From Fulvimarina manganoxydans (lineage in GTDB: Bacteria; Pseudomonadota; Alphaproteobacteria; Rhizobiales; Rhizobiaceae), in assembly GCF_900176465.1 (NCBI RefSeq), contig NZ_FWXR01000001.1, positions 372,001 through 436,000 on the forward strand: a stretch of DNA of 64,000 nt, read 5' to 3'. The position numbers and the translations under genes are program-made. Positions 54,889-63,507 of the stretch are shown here, piece after piece. The notes beneath the pieces are model-generated. The model was given only the letters and a program-made list of their open reading frames with translations, made no database searches and was not told the DNA's origin. Position 1 is the first letter of the stretch, and every line of letters begins with the position of its first letter.

Positions 54889-55416
54889 GGCGGGCGAAAG
54901 CCTGCTTCCCGGCTCGGGCAGCGCGCATTGGCAGCAACGTCTCTCTTGATCGTTGCGAATGGCAATTGTTCAGCGCCGCGCTTGGCTATGTCTCGAATCT
55001 GGTCCCGCTTAACGATAGGCCGGCGTCTTGCCCAAGCGGCGCGGGCTCCACGCGGGGCCACGAAGGAATGAAGCCGCTTCAGTGGCGCTTCCTGGCAGCC
55101 AGGAGGATGAGGGCCGCAGACCACCAGATTGCCGGATCGGATATCCTGCGCAAGCTCTGCTCCAGCCATCTCGATCTTTCCTGAAATACCGGCTTCGAGC
55201 GACTGGATTCAAGCTCCAACATCCATCCTGGTATGTAATATACTACTAATGAGAGCGTTCCGCGATCGGCGCCCGCGTTAATGTTTCCGGCATAAAGATT
55301 AAGAGTGACCCAGCGTAGCAGCGGGTTCTTAACTCTTTCGAAACGTCTTCAGCTTCGGACAAGCGCCTTTCCCTAGAACAACGGGCAGAACAAAGAACCC
55401 AATTTCGGGGCCCGTC
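54889..55416. other. Intergenic region upstream of flgB
   Basis: About 530 bases. Short frames are unconvincing. The last 170 bases are more AT-rich than the surroundings (around TAATATACTACTAATGAGAG and GCATAAAGATTAAGAG) and probably contain the promoter of the flgB-flgH run. I could not fix a specific sigma-factor motif. Confidence 0.45.
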
Positions 55417-55809
55417 ATGGATCAGGTCTATCTCTTCGGACTCGCTTCCGACCGCGCCTCCTGGCTCTCGCAGCGCCAGGCGACGGTCGCCGAGAACGTC
55501 GCCAATGTGAACACGCCCGGCTACAAGGCCAAGGACATCGCCTCCTTCGAGTCGGTTCTGGCCGACACGGGCATGAGCCAGCGCGCCTCCGATCCGCGCC
55601 ATCTCGCCGGCTTCGGCGAAGGCTCCGGTCGCGAGCGGCCGACAGCGGACCGGCTCGACGCCAACACCTGGGACGTCAAGCATTCCGGCAACTCCGTCGC
55701 CATTGAAGAAGAGATGCTGAAGGCCGGCGAGGTCTCCCGCGACTACTCCCTCAACACCAGCATCGTGAAGTCCTTTCACCGCATGCTGATGATGACCGTG
55801 AAGGGCTGA
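55417..55809 (+). CDS. flgB: Flagellar basal-body rod protein FlgB
   Basis: A 130-residue proximal rod protein. The rod motif is ERQ-type: SQRQATVAENVANVNTPGYKAKDI, with the C-terminal helix GEVSRDYSLNTSIVKSFHRMLMMTVKG. It is the first gene of the eight-gene rod, ring and MotE run and lies five bases before flgC. Confidence 0.95.
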   Translation: MDQVYLFGLASDRASWLSQRQATVAENVANVNTPGYKAKDIASFESVLADTGMSQRASDPRHLAGFGEGSGRERPTADRLDANTWDVKHSGNSVAIEEEMLKAGEVSRDYSLNTSIVKSFHRMLMMTVKG

Positions 55810-55814
55810 GCGCC

Positions 55815-56231
55815 ATGGCCGATCCTCTCGTCACCACGCTGAAGATCGCGTCCAGCGGTCTGAACGCCCAGTCCACTCGTCTGCGCGTCGTCTCAGAAAA
55901 CGTCGCGAACGCCCAAACGACCGGGGCGACGGCCGGCAGCGATCCCTATCAGCGCAAGACCGTCACCTTCGGCTCGACCCTCGACGAGATCACGGGAGCG
56001 AGCATCGTCCGGGTCGCCGATATCGGCACCGACGATACGCCTTTCGTCGAGGAATATGATCCAGGAAATCCAGCGGCCAATGCCGACGGCTATGTCAAGC
56101 GTCCGAACGTGAACATGCTCACCGAAATGATGGACATGCGTGAGGCCAACCGGTCCTACGAAGCCAATGTCCAAGTGGTGAAGCAGGCTCGCGAAATCAT
56201 CAACATGACCATCGATCTTCTGAGGAGCTGA
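55815..56231 (+). CDS. flgC: Flagellar basal-body rod protein FlgC
   Basis: A 138-residue proximal rod protein. The N-terminal rod motif is GLNAQSTRLRVVSENVANAQTTG. The C-terminal pattern is GYVKRPNVNMLTEMMDMREANRSYEANVQVVK. Export is through the flagellar apparatus, without a cleaved signal. It sits four bases before fliE. Confidence 0.96.
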   Translation: MADPLVTTLKIASSGLNAQSTRLRVVSENVANAQTTGATAGSDPYQRKTVTFGSTLDEITGASIVRVADIGTDDTPFVEEYDPGNPAANADGYVKRPNVNMLTEMMDMREANRSYEANVQVVKQAREIINMTIDLLRS

Positions 56232-56235
56232 GCCC

Positions 56236-56565
56236 ATGATCCCTGCCATCGGATCCTCCTTCGCCACCAACTCCACCATTGCCCCGTCGAACACGCCTTC
56301 GGTTTCGAGCGGCGTCGCCCCTTCGAGCGGCGCCTCGTCGGTGGATTTCAACGAATTCACCGAGGTGCTCTCCCGCGTCATGGTCGACGCCGTCGACACC
56401 ATGAAGTCTGCCGAGGCGACCTCCATCCAGGGCGTCAACGGCAAGGCCTCGACCCAGGCCGTCGTCGAAGCAGTGATGAGCGCGGAGCGCACGCTCCAGA
56501 CCGCCGTCGCGGTCCGCGACAAGGCCGTTGCCGCCTATATGGAACTGTCGCGCATGGCGATCTGA
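56236..56565 (+). CDS. fliE: Flagellar hook-basal body protein FliE
   Basis: A 109-residue protein joining the MS ring to the rod. The Ser/Pro-rich N-terminus is followed by FNEFTEVLSRVMVDAVDTMKSAE and the family end VVEAVMSAERTLQTAVAVRDKAVAAYMELSRMAI (shown as landmarks). It follows flgC directly; a 356-base gap separates it from flgG. Confidence 0.94.
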   Translation: MIPAIGSSFATNSTIAPSNTPSVSSGVAPSSGASSVDFNEFTEVLSRVMVDAVDTMKSAEATSIQGVNGKASTQAVVEAVMSAERTLQTAVAVRDKAVAAYMELSRMAI

Positions 56566-56921
56566 TCGCGACCCTGACGCGGACGGTTCGCCGACCGGGC
56601 CAGGGTTTGACGGCAGATCGCGGACGGAGCGAAGCGTCGCGGAAGTCCTATGAATAAGGCGGGCCATCGCTCCGCAACCGGCTTTGACATGAGGTCGAAG
56701 CCGCCAGCACCGGTCTCACCGGCGCGGGAAGCTGAAAGCGGATCTGACTTCCGCGACCTGAAACGGCATGAGCCTCGCCGCGAAGCGACAGCCTTCGCGC
56801 CACCATATGCCCATGGGGTCCAGCTGCCGGGCATGGGCGACAAGAAACCATTCGAAACCATCGAGGCCGAGCGCAGAGGGTGCCCTTTCGGAGCACATCT
56901 TTCGCACGGAAGGAGACAGCC
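56566..56921 (+). other. Gap between fliE and flgG with inverted repeats
   Basis: In related flagellar clusters fliE and flgG are nearly adjacent. Here 356 bases intervene. Exact 12-base inverted repeats GTCGCGGAAGTC (56636-56647) and GACTTCCGCGAC (56746-56757) bound a 122-base segment. A frame at 56650-56955 overlaps the flgG start and does not look like a protein. This may be a degenerate insertion or an extended leader of flgG. Confidence 0.5.
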
Positions 56922-57704
56922 ATGCGGGCACTTGCGATCGCGGCGACGGGTATGAACGCCCAGGAGACCAATGTCGAGGTCATCGCCAACAACATCGCCA
57001 ATGTGAACACGACGGGCTACAAGCGCGCCCGGGCCGAGTTCACCGATCTCCTCTATCAGGTGGAGCGCGCGCAAGGGGTCGCGGCTCAGGGCGCCGAGGG
57101 TGTGGTGCCGGAGGGCGCGCAGCTCGGGCTTGGCGTCCGGCTCGCCGCCATCCGCAACGTCCATCTCCAGGGCTCGTTGCGCGAAACCGGCAACAAGCTC
57201 GACCTCGCCATCAACGGGCAGGGCTGGTTCCAGATCCAGGGGCCAGGCGGCGATACGCTCTACTCGCGCGACGGCGCGTTCAACACCAATGCGCAAGGCC
57301 AGCTCGTCACGCTCGACGGCTTCCTGGTCGAGCCGAACATCACCATGCCGGCCAACACGACCGAAGTGGTCGTCAATTCCAGCGGCGAGGTCTTCGCTCG
57401 GGTCGAGAACGAGCTTCAGACGGTCGGCAATCTCTCGCTCGTCACCTTCGCCAACGATGCGGGCCTTCATGCCGAGGGCGGCAACCTCTTCCGCGAGACG
57501 GTCGCCTCCGGCGCGCCAGTTGCCGGCATTCCGGGCGATCCGGGCTATGGCGTCATTCATCAGGGCTATCTCGAAGACTCCAACGTCGATCCGATCAAGG
57601 AAATCTCCGAACTGATCTCGGCCCAGCGCGCCTATGAAATGAATTCGAAGGTGATCTCGGCCGCCGACGAGATGGCGAGCGTCGTCTCCAAGGGCATTCG
57701 CTGA
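56922..57704 (+). CDS. flgG: Flagellar distal rod protein FlgG
   Basis: A 260-residue distal rod protein. It starts [37 protein letters not shown] (in parts), the canonical FlgG N-terminus. It has the core motif [22 protein letters not shown] and ends with [28 protein letters not shown]-type ribosome site (GGAAGGAG) eight bases upstream. flgA follows two bases after the stop. Confidence 0.96.
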   Translation: MRALAIAATGMNAQETNVEVIANNIANVNTTGYKRARAEFTDLLYQVERAQGVAAQGAEGVVPEGAQLGLGVRLAAIRNVHLQGSLRETGNKLDLAINGQGWFQIQGPGGDTLYSRDGAFNTNAQGQLVTLDGFLVEPNITMPANTTEVVVNSSGEVFARVENELQTVGNLSLVTFANDAGLHAEGGNLFRETVASGAPVAGIPGDPGYGVIHQGYLEDSNVDPIKEISELISAQRAYEMNSKVISAADEMASVVSKGIR

Positions 57705-57706
57705 TC

Positions 57707-58162
57707 ATGGCCCGCTTCAAGCGCTTCCTGTTTCTCGCCGCCGCCTCCTGTCTTTCGACGGCGGCTTTGGCCGCCGAAGTCGATCTGCCGGTTCCGAGCG
57801 CCGTGGTCTATGCCGGCAAGGACGTGCTCTCGGCGGGCCTCGGCACGCGCAGCTTCATCGTCAAGGACGAGAAGCTCTCCCTTTTCGTCTCCGATCCGAG
57901 CGAATTGCGGGGCAAGGTCGCGCGCCGGCGCCTGGTGCCGGGACAGGCGATCCGCCTCAGCGATCTGACCACCGCCGATTCGGTCAAGGCCGGAATGCCG
58001 GTGATGCTCGTCTATCAGGCCGCCGGGCTGACGATCACCGGCCTCGGCACCGCGCTTCAGTCGGGCGCGGAAGGCGAGGTCGTTCAGGTCCGCAATATCG
58101 ACAGTGGTATCACCGTGTCCGGCGTCGTCGACTCCGACGGCTCGGTCCAGGTGCAAGGATGA
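57707..58162 (+). CDS. flgA: Flagellar P-ring assembly chaperone FlgA
   Basis: A 151-residue periplasmic protein with a Sec signal (RFLFLAAASCLSTAALAAE) and one SAF-type domain (RRRLVPGQAIRLSDLTTADSVKAG, AEGEVVQVRNIDSGITVSGVV). It aids FlgI ring assembly. It is short compared with enteric FlgA (about 220), as is usual in Hyphomicrobiales. Its stop overlaps the flgI start in ATGA. Confidence 0.92.
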   Translation: MARFKRFLFLAAASCLSTAALAAEVDLPVPSAVVYAGKDVLSAGLGTRSFIVKDEKLSLFVSDPSELRGKVARRRLVPGQAIRLSDLTTADSVKAGMPVMLVYQAAGLTITGLGTALQSGAEGEVVQVRNIDSGITVSGVVDSDGSVQVQG

Positions 58163-59349
58163 GGCCTATCGTGCCCCGCCGTTTTCTCGCAAGTCTCTTC
58201 GGCGCCATTCTGGCGCTTGCGCCGGTCGCCGAAGCGGCGGACTATGTCGCTTATCCCGGCCCGAGCGCGACACCTTATGTGCGCGGCAATCCGGAAGATG
58301 CGCTCGGCTCCGTTCGCATCAAGGACATCACCTCTGTGCGGGGCGTGCGCGGCAACCAGCTGGTCGGCTATGGTCTCGTCATCGGCCTTCAGGGCACGGG
58401 CGATTCCATGCGCAACTCGCCCTATACCGAGCAGTCGCTGCAATCGATGCTCGATCGTATGGGCGTCAATATTCGGGAACAGGCATCGGGCAGCAAGAAT
58501 GTCGCGGCCGTGACGGTCACGGCCGAATTGCCGGCCTTCATCGGCACTGGTTCACGCATCGACGTCACGGTCTCCTCGCTCGGCGATGCCAAGTCGCTGC
58601 TCGGCGGCACGCTGATCATGACGCCGCTCTATGGCGCCGATGGCGAGATCTATGCCGTCGCGCAGGGGCCCATCGCGGTCACCGGCTTTGCCACGGAAGG
58701 GGCGAGCGAGACGCTCTCCCAGGGTGTGCCGACCACCGGCCGCATTCCGAACGGTGCGTTCGTCGAGCGCGAGGTGCCGGGTTCGTTCAATGACGACGGC
58801 CAGCTTTCGATGGAGCTCTCCAATCCCGACTTCAAGACCATGATCCGCATGGTCGATCTCATCAACGCCTATGCCAGCGAACGCTGGGGCACGCCCGTCG
58901 CCCGCGAAGAGGACTATCGGACCGTCCAACTGGAGCGGCCCGGCAATATTTCGCCCGTGCGCTTCCTCGCCGAGATCGGCGATCTGAGGATCGATCCGGA
59001 TCAGACCGCCAAGGTCGTGATCGACGAGCGGACCGGGACGATCGTGATCGGCCAGAACGTCCAGATCTCCACGGTTGCCTTGACCCACGGCAATCTGACG
59101 GTTCGCGTGTCCGAACTGCCGCAGGTTTCTCAGCCCAATCCCTTGGCGAACGGCCAGACCGTGGTGACCTCGGAGACGATCGTCAATGCCGATCAGCAAG
59201 GTGGCAACTTCGCCTTCGTCGGCGGCACCGATCTCGACACCGTGGTGCAGGGCCTCAACCGCATCGGCCTCAAGCCTTCGGGGGTCATCGCGATCCTTCA
59301 GGCGATCAAGACCGCCGGTGCCCTTCAAGCTGAATTGGTGGTGCAATGA
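58159..59349 (+). CDS. flgI: Flagellar P-ring protein FlgI
   Basis: A 396-residue periplasmic ring protein with a Sec signal (RRFLASLFGAILALAPVAEAA). FlgI hallmarks are SVRIKDITSVRGVRGNQLVGYGLV, GLQGTGDSMRNSPYTEQSLQSML, and the C-terminal GLNRIGLKPSGVIAILQAIKTAGAL. It is coupled to flgA and motE by ATGA overlaps on both sides. Confidence 0.97.
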   Translation: MRPIVPRRFLASLFGAILALAPVAEAADYVAYPGPSATPYVRGNPEDALGSVRIKDITSVRGVRGNQLVGYGLVIGLQGTGDSMRNSPYTEQSLQSMLDRMGVNIREQASGSKNVAAVTVTAELPAFIGTGSRIDVTVSSLGDAKSLLGGTLIMTPLYGADGEIYAVAQGPIAVTGFATEGASETLSQGVPTTGRIPNGAFVEREVPGSFNDDGQLSMELSNPDFKTMIRMVDLINAYASERWGTPVAREEDYRTVQLERPGNISPVRFLAEIGDLRIDPDQTAKVVIDERTGTIVIGQNVQISTVALTHGNLTVRVSELPQVSQPNPLANGQTVVTSETIVNADQQGGNFAFVGGTDLDTVVQGLNRIGLKPSGVIAILQAIKTAGALQAELVVQ

Positions 59350-59969
59350 TTGCTCTCGACCGCTTCGCCCGAACTCAGGCTCTGACGGCGCTGGCCTTGG
59401 CTCTATCCCTGTCTTGTGCTGGCACGACCTTCGCGTCCGAGGCGACCAAGCACTCCAAGAGCCCGCCGGAGCTCCCACCGCAAGAGCTGCGCATCGTCGA
59501 CGAAACCACCGGGGCACCGGTTGAGGCCAAGCCGACGAGCGAGGTCGAGAACTATTGTCTCAACATCGCCGACAAAGCGCAGGACGCCCGTTACGCCATC
59601 CAGGAAAAGCAGCTTCGCGAACTGGAAGGCGAGATCACCTCGCGCATCGACGAGTTGGAGACGCGACGGGCCGAGTATCAGAAATGGATGGAAGAGCGGA
59701 AAGCCTTCCTGGAATCGGCCTCCACCGTCGTCGTCGACATCTATTCGAAGATGAAGTCCGATGCCGCCGCGCCGCAGCTTGCCAAGCTCGGCACCGAGAA
59801 TGCCGCGATGATCCTCGTGCGCCTCAAGCCACGTCAGGCGAGCGACATTCTTTCGGAAATGGAGCCGGCGGTCGCCGCGGAAGTCGCCAAGCTCATCGTC
59901 GAAAAGACGTCTTCGGATACCAAGAGCGACGAAGCCGCGGGCGACAAGGTCGCGGAGAACCAGCACTGA
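59346..59969 (+). CDS. motE: MotE-like periplasmic flagellar chaperone
   Basis: A 207-residue protein with a Sec signal (about 1-31), a long coiled coil (about 75-125: LRELEGEITSRIDELETRRAEYQKWMEE in parts), and a C-terminal MgtE-N/MotE domain (AMILVRLKPRQASDILSEMEPAVAAEVAKLI). In Sinorhizobium MotE is the chaperone of the periplasmic motor protein MotC. It overlaps flgI by four bases and flgH by one. Confidence 0.92.
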   Translation: MIALDRFARTQALTALALALSLSCAGTTFASEATKHSKSPPELPPQELRIVDETTGAPVEAKPTSEVENYCLNIADKAQDARYAIQEKQLRELEGEITSRIDELETRRAEYQKWMEERKAFLESASTVVVDIYSKMKSDAAAPQLAKLGTENAAMILVRLKPRQASDILSEMEPAVAAEVAKLIVEKTSSDTKSDEAAGDKVAENQH

Positions 59970-60685
59970 TGCGCCTTACCCTTCGCCCCCTCGCTGCCTG
60001 CGCCGTCCTTGCTCTTCTCTCGGCCTGTTCGACGGCGCCGGAGAATGCGATGAAGGAGCCGGCACTGTCTCCGGTGGGCTCCGGCCTCTATCAATATCCG
60101 AGCCTCGTTCAGCCGGCTGCCTTCCCGAGAGGCGGGCCGCGTGGCAAGCATTCGCTCTGGTCCGACGACCGGGCCGACTTCTATCACGACCCGCGCGCCC
60201 TGTCGGTCGGCGACATCGTGACGGTCCGGATCAACATCAAGGACGAGGCCTCCTTACGCAACGCGACGGATCGGACCCGTGAATCGAAGGTCGGTGCCGG
60301 CCTGAGCCTGGCCGGTGCCCTCGGCGAATGGGTCCTACCGGATGTCGGCGTCGATCTGGAAGCCGACGGCAAATCCGATGCCAAGGGGGCAGGGCGCATC
60401 TCGCGCTCGGAAGACATCAAGCTCTCGGTCGCGGCGGTCGTCACCCAGGAACTGCCGAACGGCAATCTGATGATCTCCGGCCAGCAGGAAATGCGGGTCA
60501 ATTTCGAGGTGCGCGTCCTGTCGATCGCCGGCATCATCCGTCCACGCGACATCTTGGCCGACAACACGATCGACTATGACAAGATCGCGGAAGCGCGCAT
60601 CTCCTATGGCGGCCGTGGCCGGGTAACCGACGTCCAGCAGCCACAATGGGGCCAGCAGGTCTACGACGTCGTCGCACCGTTCTGA
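59969..60685 (+). CDS. flgH: Flagellar L-ring lipoprotein FlgH
   Basis: A 238-residue outer-membrane ring lipoprotein. The signal and lipobox are LAACAVLALLSACST. FlgH hallmarks are SLWSDDRADFYHDPRALSVGDIVTVRI and the end NTIDYDKIAEARISYGGRGRVTDVQQPQWGQQ (in parts). The start codon overlaps the motE stop (TGATG). The run ends here with a terminator; fliL and fliP, which often follow in rhizobia, are not present. Confidence 0.96.
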   Translation: MRLTLRPLAACAVLALLSACSTAPENAMKEPALSPVGSGLYQYPSLVQPAAFPRGGPRGKHSLWSDDRADFYHDPRALSVGDIVTVRINIKDEASLRNATDRTRESKVGAGLSLAGALGEWVLPDVGVDLEADGKSDAKGAGRISRSEDIKLSVAAVVTQELPNGNLMISGQQEMRVNFEVRVLSIAGIIRPRDILADNTIDYDKIAEARISYGGRGRVTDVQQPQWGQQVYDVVAPF

Positions 60686-60707
60686 CGCCTGTTTCAGCCA
60701 ATAAAAC

Positions 60708-60743
60708 AAGGCCGGGTACCGCTTGGACGGCGTCCGGCCTTTT
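60708..60743 (+). terminator. Intrinsic terminator after flgH
   Basis: AAGGCCGG and CCGGCCTT form an eight-pair stem 23 bases after the flgH stop, followed by TTTT within the sequence CCTTTTGCC. It closes the flgB-flgH transcription unit. Confidence 0.75.
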
Positions 60744-60807
60744 GCCGTGGTGCCTAGCTGGCCGGGGAGAGCACGACCCGCTTGTTGTCTGGCGGATCGA
60801 AAAGGCG

Positions 60808-60836
60808 TTGACGAACGATAGGGAAAGGCATAGCGT
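60808..60836 (+). promoter_or_regulatory. Probable sigma-70 promoter of ilvB
   Basis: TTGACG at 60808-60813, 17-base spacer, TAGCGT at 60831-60836. The expected transcription start (about 60842) is only a few bases before the leader peptide ATG, so the leader may be translated with almost no 5' leader, as for some other alphaproteobacterial attenuator peptides. Confidence 0.6.
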
Positions 60837-60844
60837 CCGCCACC

Positions 60845-60901
60845 ATGACCAACACGACCATCATCGTACTTGTAGGGATGCGCACACGCGAAGCGGTTTG
60901 A
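60845..60901 (+). CDS. ilvB attenuator leader peptide
   Basis: An 18-codon open frame encoding [18 protein letters not shown]. Five consecutive regulated amino acids occur (Ile-Ile-Val-Leu-Val), with codons ATC ATC GTA CTT GTA; GTA and CTT are uncommon in this GC-rich DNA. Its stop codon lies in the loop of the hairpin AGCGGTT-TG-AACCGCT. It precedes an intrinsic terminator and ilvB. This is the classical layout for translation-coupled attenuation by branched-chain amino acid supply. Confidence 0.85.
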   Translation: MTNTTIIVLVGMRTREAV

Positions 60902-60959
60902 ACCGCTCGGCGAATGCCACGTGTGCGCGAATGACCAAGGGCCCGAGTGGCCCTTTTTT
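60880..60959 (+). promoter_or_regulatory. ilvB attenuator hairpins and terminator
   Basis: Outer arms GCGCACACG (60880-60888) and CGTGTGCGC (60920-60928) enclose the hairpin AGCGGTT/AACCGCT (60892-60907). Then comes an intrinsic terminator, AAGGGCC-CGAGT-GGCCCTT (60937-60955) with T-run to 60959. A competing pairing of GCCAC (60916-60920) with GTGGC (60947-60951) could serve as antiterminator when ribosomes stall on the leader codons; that part is inference. Confidence 0.8.
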
Positions 60960-60983
60960 CATGCGCCGACGCCGGGACGAAAC

Positions 60984-62825
60984 ATGGATGGCCCGGTGCT
61001 GGAGGAGATCGGGCAGGACATGGACATCATGACGACGGACACTTTCGAAATAAGCGAACCCCGGGAAATGACTGGGGCCGAAATGGTCGTCCAGGCGCTG
61101 AAGGACAACGGCGTCACGGACATCTTCGGCTATCCGGGCGGCGCGGTGCTTCCCATCTATGACGAGATCTTCCAGCAGGAGGCGGTTCGCCACATTCTCG
61201 TGCGCCACGAGCAGGGCGCCGGCCATGCGGCCGAAGGCTATGCCCGCTCCACCGGCAAGCCCGGCGTCATGCTGGTCACCTCTGGCCCTGGCGCGACCAA
61301 TGCGGTCACCGCGCTGCAGGATGCGCTGATGGATTCGATCCCGCTGGTCTGCATCACCGGCCAGGTTCCGACGACGCTGATCGGCTCGGACGCGTTCCAG
61401 GAATGCGACACGGTCGGCATCACGCGCCCCTGCACCAAGCACAACTGGCTGGTGAAGGACGTCAATCAGCTGGCCCGCGTCCTGCACGAGGCGTTTCACG
61501 TCGCAACGACCGGCCGTCCCGGCCCGGTCGTCGTCGATATTCCGAAAGACGTTCAGTTCGCGACCGGCTTCTACGCGCCGCCGCCGCCCGATCAGGTTCA
61601 TGAGAGCTATCGGCCGAAACTCTCGGCCGACGAGGCCAGCATCAAGGCGGCGGTCGAATTGCTCGCCTCGGCCAAGCGCCCGATGATCTATTCGGGTGGC
61701 GGCGTGATCAATTCCGGGCCCGAAGCGACGCGCCTCTTGCGCGAGCTCGTCGATCTGACCCGCTTTCCGATCACCTCGACCCTGATGGGGCTCGGCGCCT
61801 ATCCGGCTTCCGGCAAGTCCTGGATGGGTATGCTCGGCATGCACGGCACCTATGAGGCCAATCTCGCCATGCATGGCTGCGACGTCATGCTGTGCGTCGG
61901 CGCGCGCTTCGACGACCGCATCACGGGCCGGCTGGACGCCTTCTCGCCCCATTCGCGCAAGATCCACATCGATATCGACCCCTCTTCGATCAACAAGAAT
62001 GTCCGCGTCGATCTGCCGATCATCGGCGATGTGGGCCATGTGTTGGCCGATCTGGTCAAAGCTTGGAAACAGAGCGGCGCCAAAACCGACGAAAAGGCGC
62101 TCGCGGGCTGGTGGACCGAGATCGAGAAGTGGAAGGCGCGCAACTGCCTTGCCTATCGGCCGAACAACGACGTCATCATGCCGCAATATGCGGTTCAGCG
62201 GCTTTACGAGGCGACGAAGGATCGGGAGACCTATGTGTCGACCGAGGTCGGCCAACATCAGATGTGGGCAGCCCAGTTCTACGGCTTCGAGGCACCGAAC
62301 CGGTGGCTCACCTCCGGCGGTCTCGGCACCATGGGCTATGGTCTGCCGGCTTCTATCGGAGCTGCGATCGCGCATCCGGACGCGCTCTCGATCTGTATCG
62401 CGGGCGATGCCTCGGTGCTGATGAATATGCAGGAGATGTCAACGGCGGTTCAGCATTCGGCGAACGTCAAGATCTTCATCCTGAACAACCAGTATATGGG
62501 CATGGTGCGCCAGTGGCAGCAGTTGCTGCACGGCAATCGCCTGTCGCACTCCTATACGGAAGCGCTGCCGGACTTCGTGAAGCTCGCCGAGGCTTATGGA
62601 GCCGTCGGTCTGCGTTGCGAAAAGCCGGGTGATCTGGACGATGCGATCGACGAGATGCTGAAGGTCGACGCCCCGGTCCTCTTCGACTGCCGCGTCGCCA
62701 ATCTCGCCAACTGCTTCCCGATGATTCCCTCGGGCAAGGCGCATAACGAGATCCTCCTGCCGGAGGAGGCGACCGACGAAGCCGTCGCCAATGCGATCGA
62801 CGCCAAGGGCAAGGCGCTGGTCTAA
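60984..62825 (+). CDS. ilvB: Acetolactate synthase large subunit
   Basis: Thiamine-diphosphate enzyme starting valine, leucine and isoleucine synthesis by condensing pyruvate with pyruvate or 2-oxobutyrate. It has 613 residues from the ATG at 60984. Landmarks are [16 protein letters not shown], the catalytic glutamate in [21 protein letters not shown] (in parts), and the ThDP motif [20 protein letters not shown] ending in FILNN. In-frame ATGs at 61020 and 61029 are also possible starts. The regulatory subunit gene ilvN does not follow within 680 bases. The symbol ilvI would serve equally. Confidence 0.95.
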   Translation: MDGPVLEEIGQDMDIMTTDTFEISEPREMTGAEMVVQALKDNGVTDIFGYPGGAVLPIYDEIFQQEAVRHILVRHEQGAGHAAEGYARSTGKPGVMLVTSGPGATNAVTALQDALMDSIPLVCITGQVPTTLIGSDAFQECDTVGITRPCTKHNWLVKDVNQLARVLHEAFHVATTGRPGPVVVDIPKDVQFATGFYAPPPPDQVHESYRPKLSADEASIKAAVELLASAKRPMIYSGGGVINSGPEATRLLRELVDLTRFPITSTLMGLGAYPASGKSWMGMLGMHGTYEANLAMHGCDVMLCVGARFDDRITGRLDAFSPHSRKIHIDIDPSSINKNVRVDLPIIGDVGHVLADLVKAWKQSGAKTDEKALAGWWTEIEKWKARNCLAYRPNNDVIMPQYAVQRLYEATKDRETYVSTEVGQHQMWAAQFYGFEAPNRWLTSGGLGTMGYGLPASIGAAIAHPDALSICIAGDASVLMNMQEMSTAVQHSANVKIFILNNQYMGMVRQWQQLLHGNRLSHSYTEALPDFVKLAEAYGAVGLRCEKPGDLDDAIDEMLKVDAPVLFDCRVANLANCFPMIPSGKAHNEILLPEEATDEAVANAIDAKGKALV

Positions 62826-62849
62826 GTCGGGCTTGGTGAGACGAGAATA

Positions 62850-62875
62850 CGCCGAGCGGTCAAGGCCGCTCGGCG
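62850..62875 (+). terminator. Strong hairpin after ilvB
   Basis: Perfect ten-pair stem CGCCGAGCGG-TCAAGG-CCGCTCGGCG, 25 bases after the ilvB stop. No T-run follows, so it may stabilise the 3' end or act in factor-assisted termination. Confidence 0.55.
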
Positions 62876-63507
62876 TGGGCTCCTAGCAAGTCTCCGGAAC
62901 GTGCTCTACGATTTTCTGCCCAGAACCTGCGACAAACCAAATCGATAATCATATGAAGTGTTGGCCTGTCCTGGTCGCACGACGGCTTCTTCAAGCGGCA
63001 TCTATCGAATGCTCGGCACTCGAAGGTCTGGCGCTGACTTTCATTGAGATCGTCATGCTCGGGCTCCGTCCCGAGCATCCAGTGCGCCGATGAAGCCGCT
63101 CTTGTTTCAGACGTTTCTGGGTTCTCGGCATGATGGCCGACAATGACGATGCGTCGAAGTGTTCTGCTTCAAGATCAACTCGCCGTCTGTGACCGAGCGT
63201 AGTCTGCTGTCTGGCCGGCGAGCGAATGTCTGCCGAGGGGCTACCCACACCACCTACCAATGGCTTTGCCGGTGTTCTGAACGAGCCGAGGCACACACCT
63301 TCGAGAGCAGGCGACGGCGAAGAGCAACGACGCATCGCCGCCAGCCGCGTCGCTTTTCCAAATGCCCGCGTCCCTTTTATCCTTTCCGTGTCGGCAGCCT
63401 TTTCTCTATCCTTTAGCGGTGTCGAGCTGTCGGCTCGAGGGCAAGGGGAGCCCTCCAAGGCGGCATGGGGTCCGTCTGTGATGGGGCGTCGAGGGAGCAG
63501 ACAGCCG
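62876..63507. other. Long intergenic region after ilvB, with REP-like palindrome
   Basis: About 630 bases without a supportable gene; frames on both strands are compositionally poor. The one clear structure is a nine-pair palindrome ATGCTCGGG-CTCCGT-CCCGAGCAT at 63055-63078, similar to palindromic units scattered between genes in many Hyphomicrobiales genomes. The promoter of the MFS gene should lie at its right end. Confidence 0.5.
63055..63078. repeat. REP-like intergenic palindrome
   Basis: ATGCTCGGG and CCCGAGCAT, exact nine-base arms around CTCCGT, extended by imperfect flanks. Only one copy is in this window. Confidence 0.55.

Noticed and set aside
56650-56955. Small open frame in the fliE-flgG gap
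   Set aside because: It overlaps the well-supported flgG start and its predicted protein is Arg/Pro/His-rich without structure.
60861-62375. 504-codon minus-strand frame opposite ilvB
   Set aside because: ilvB is certain from ThDP and substrate motifs; the antisense frame has shadow composition.
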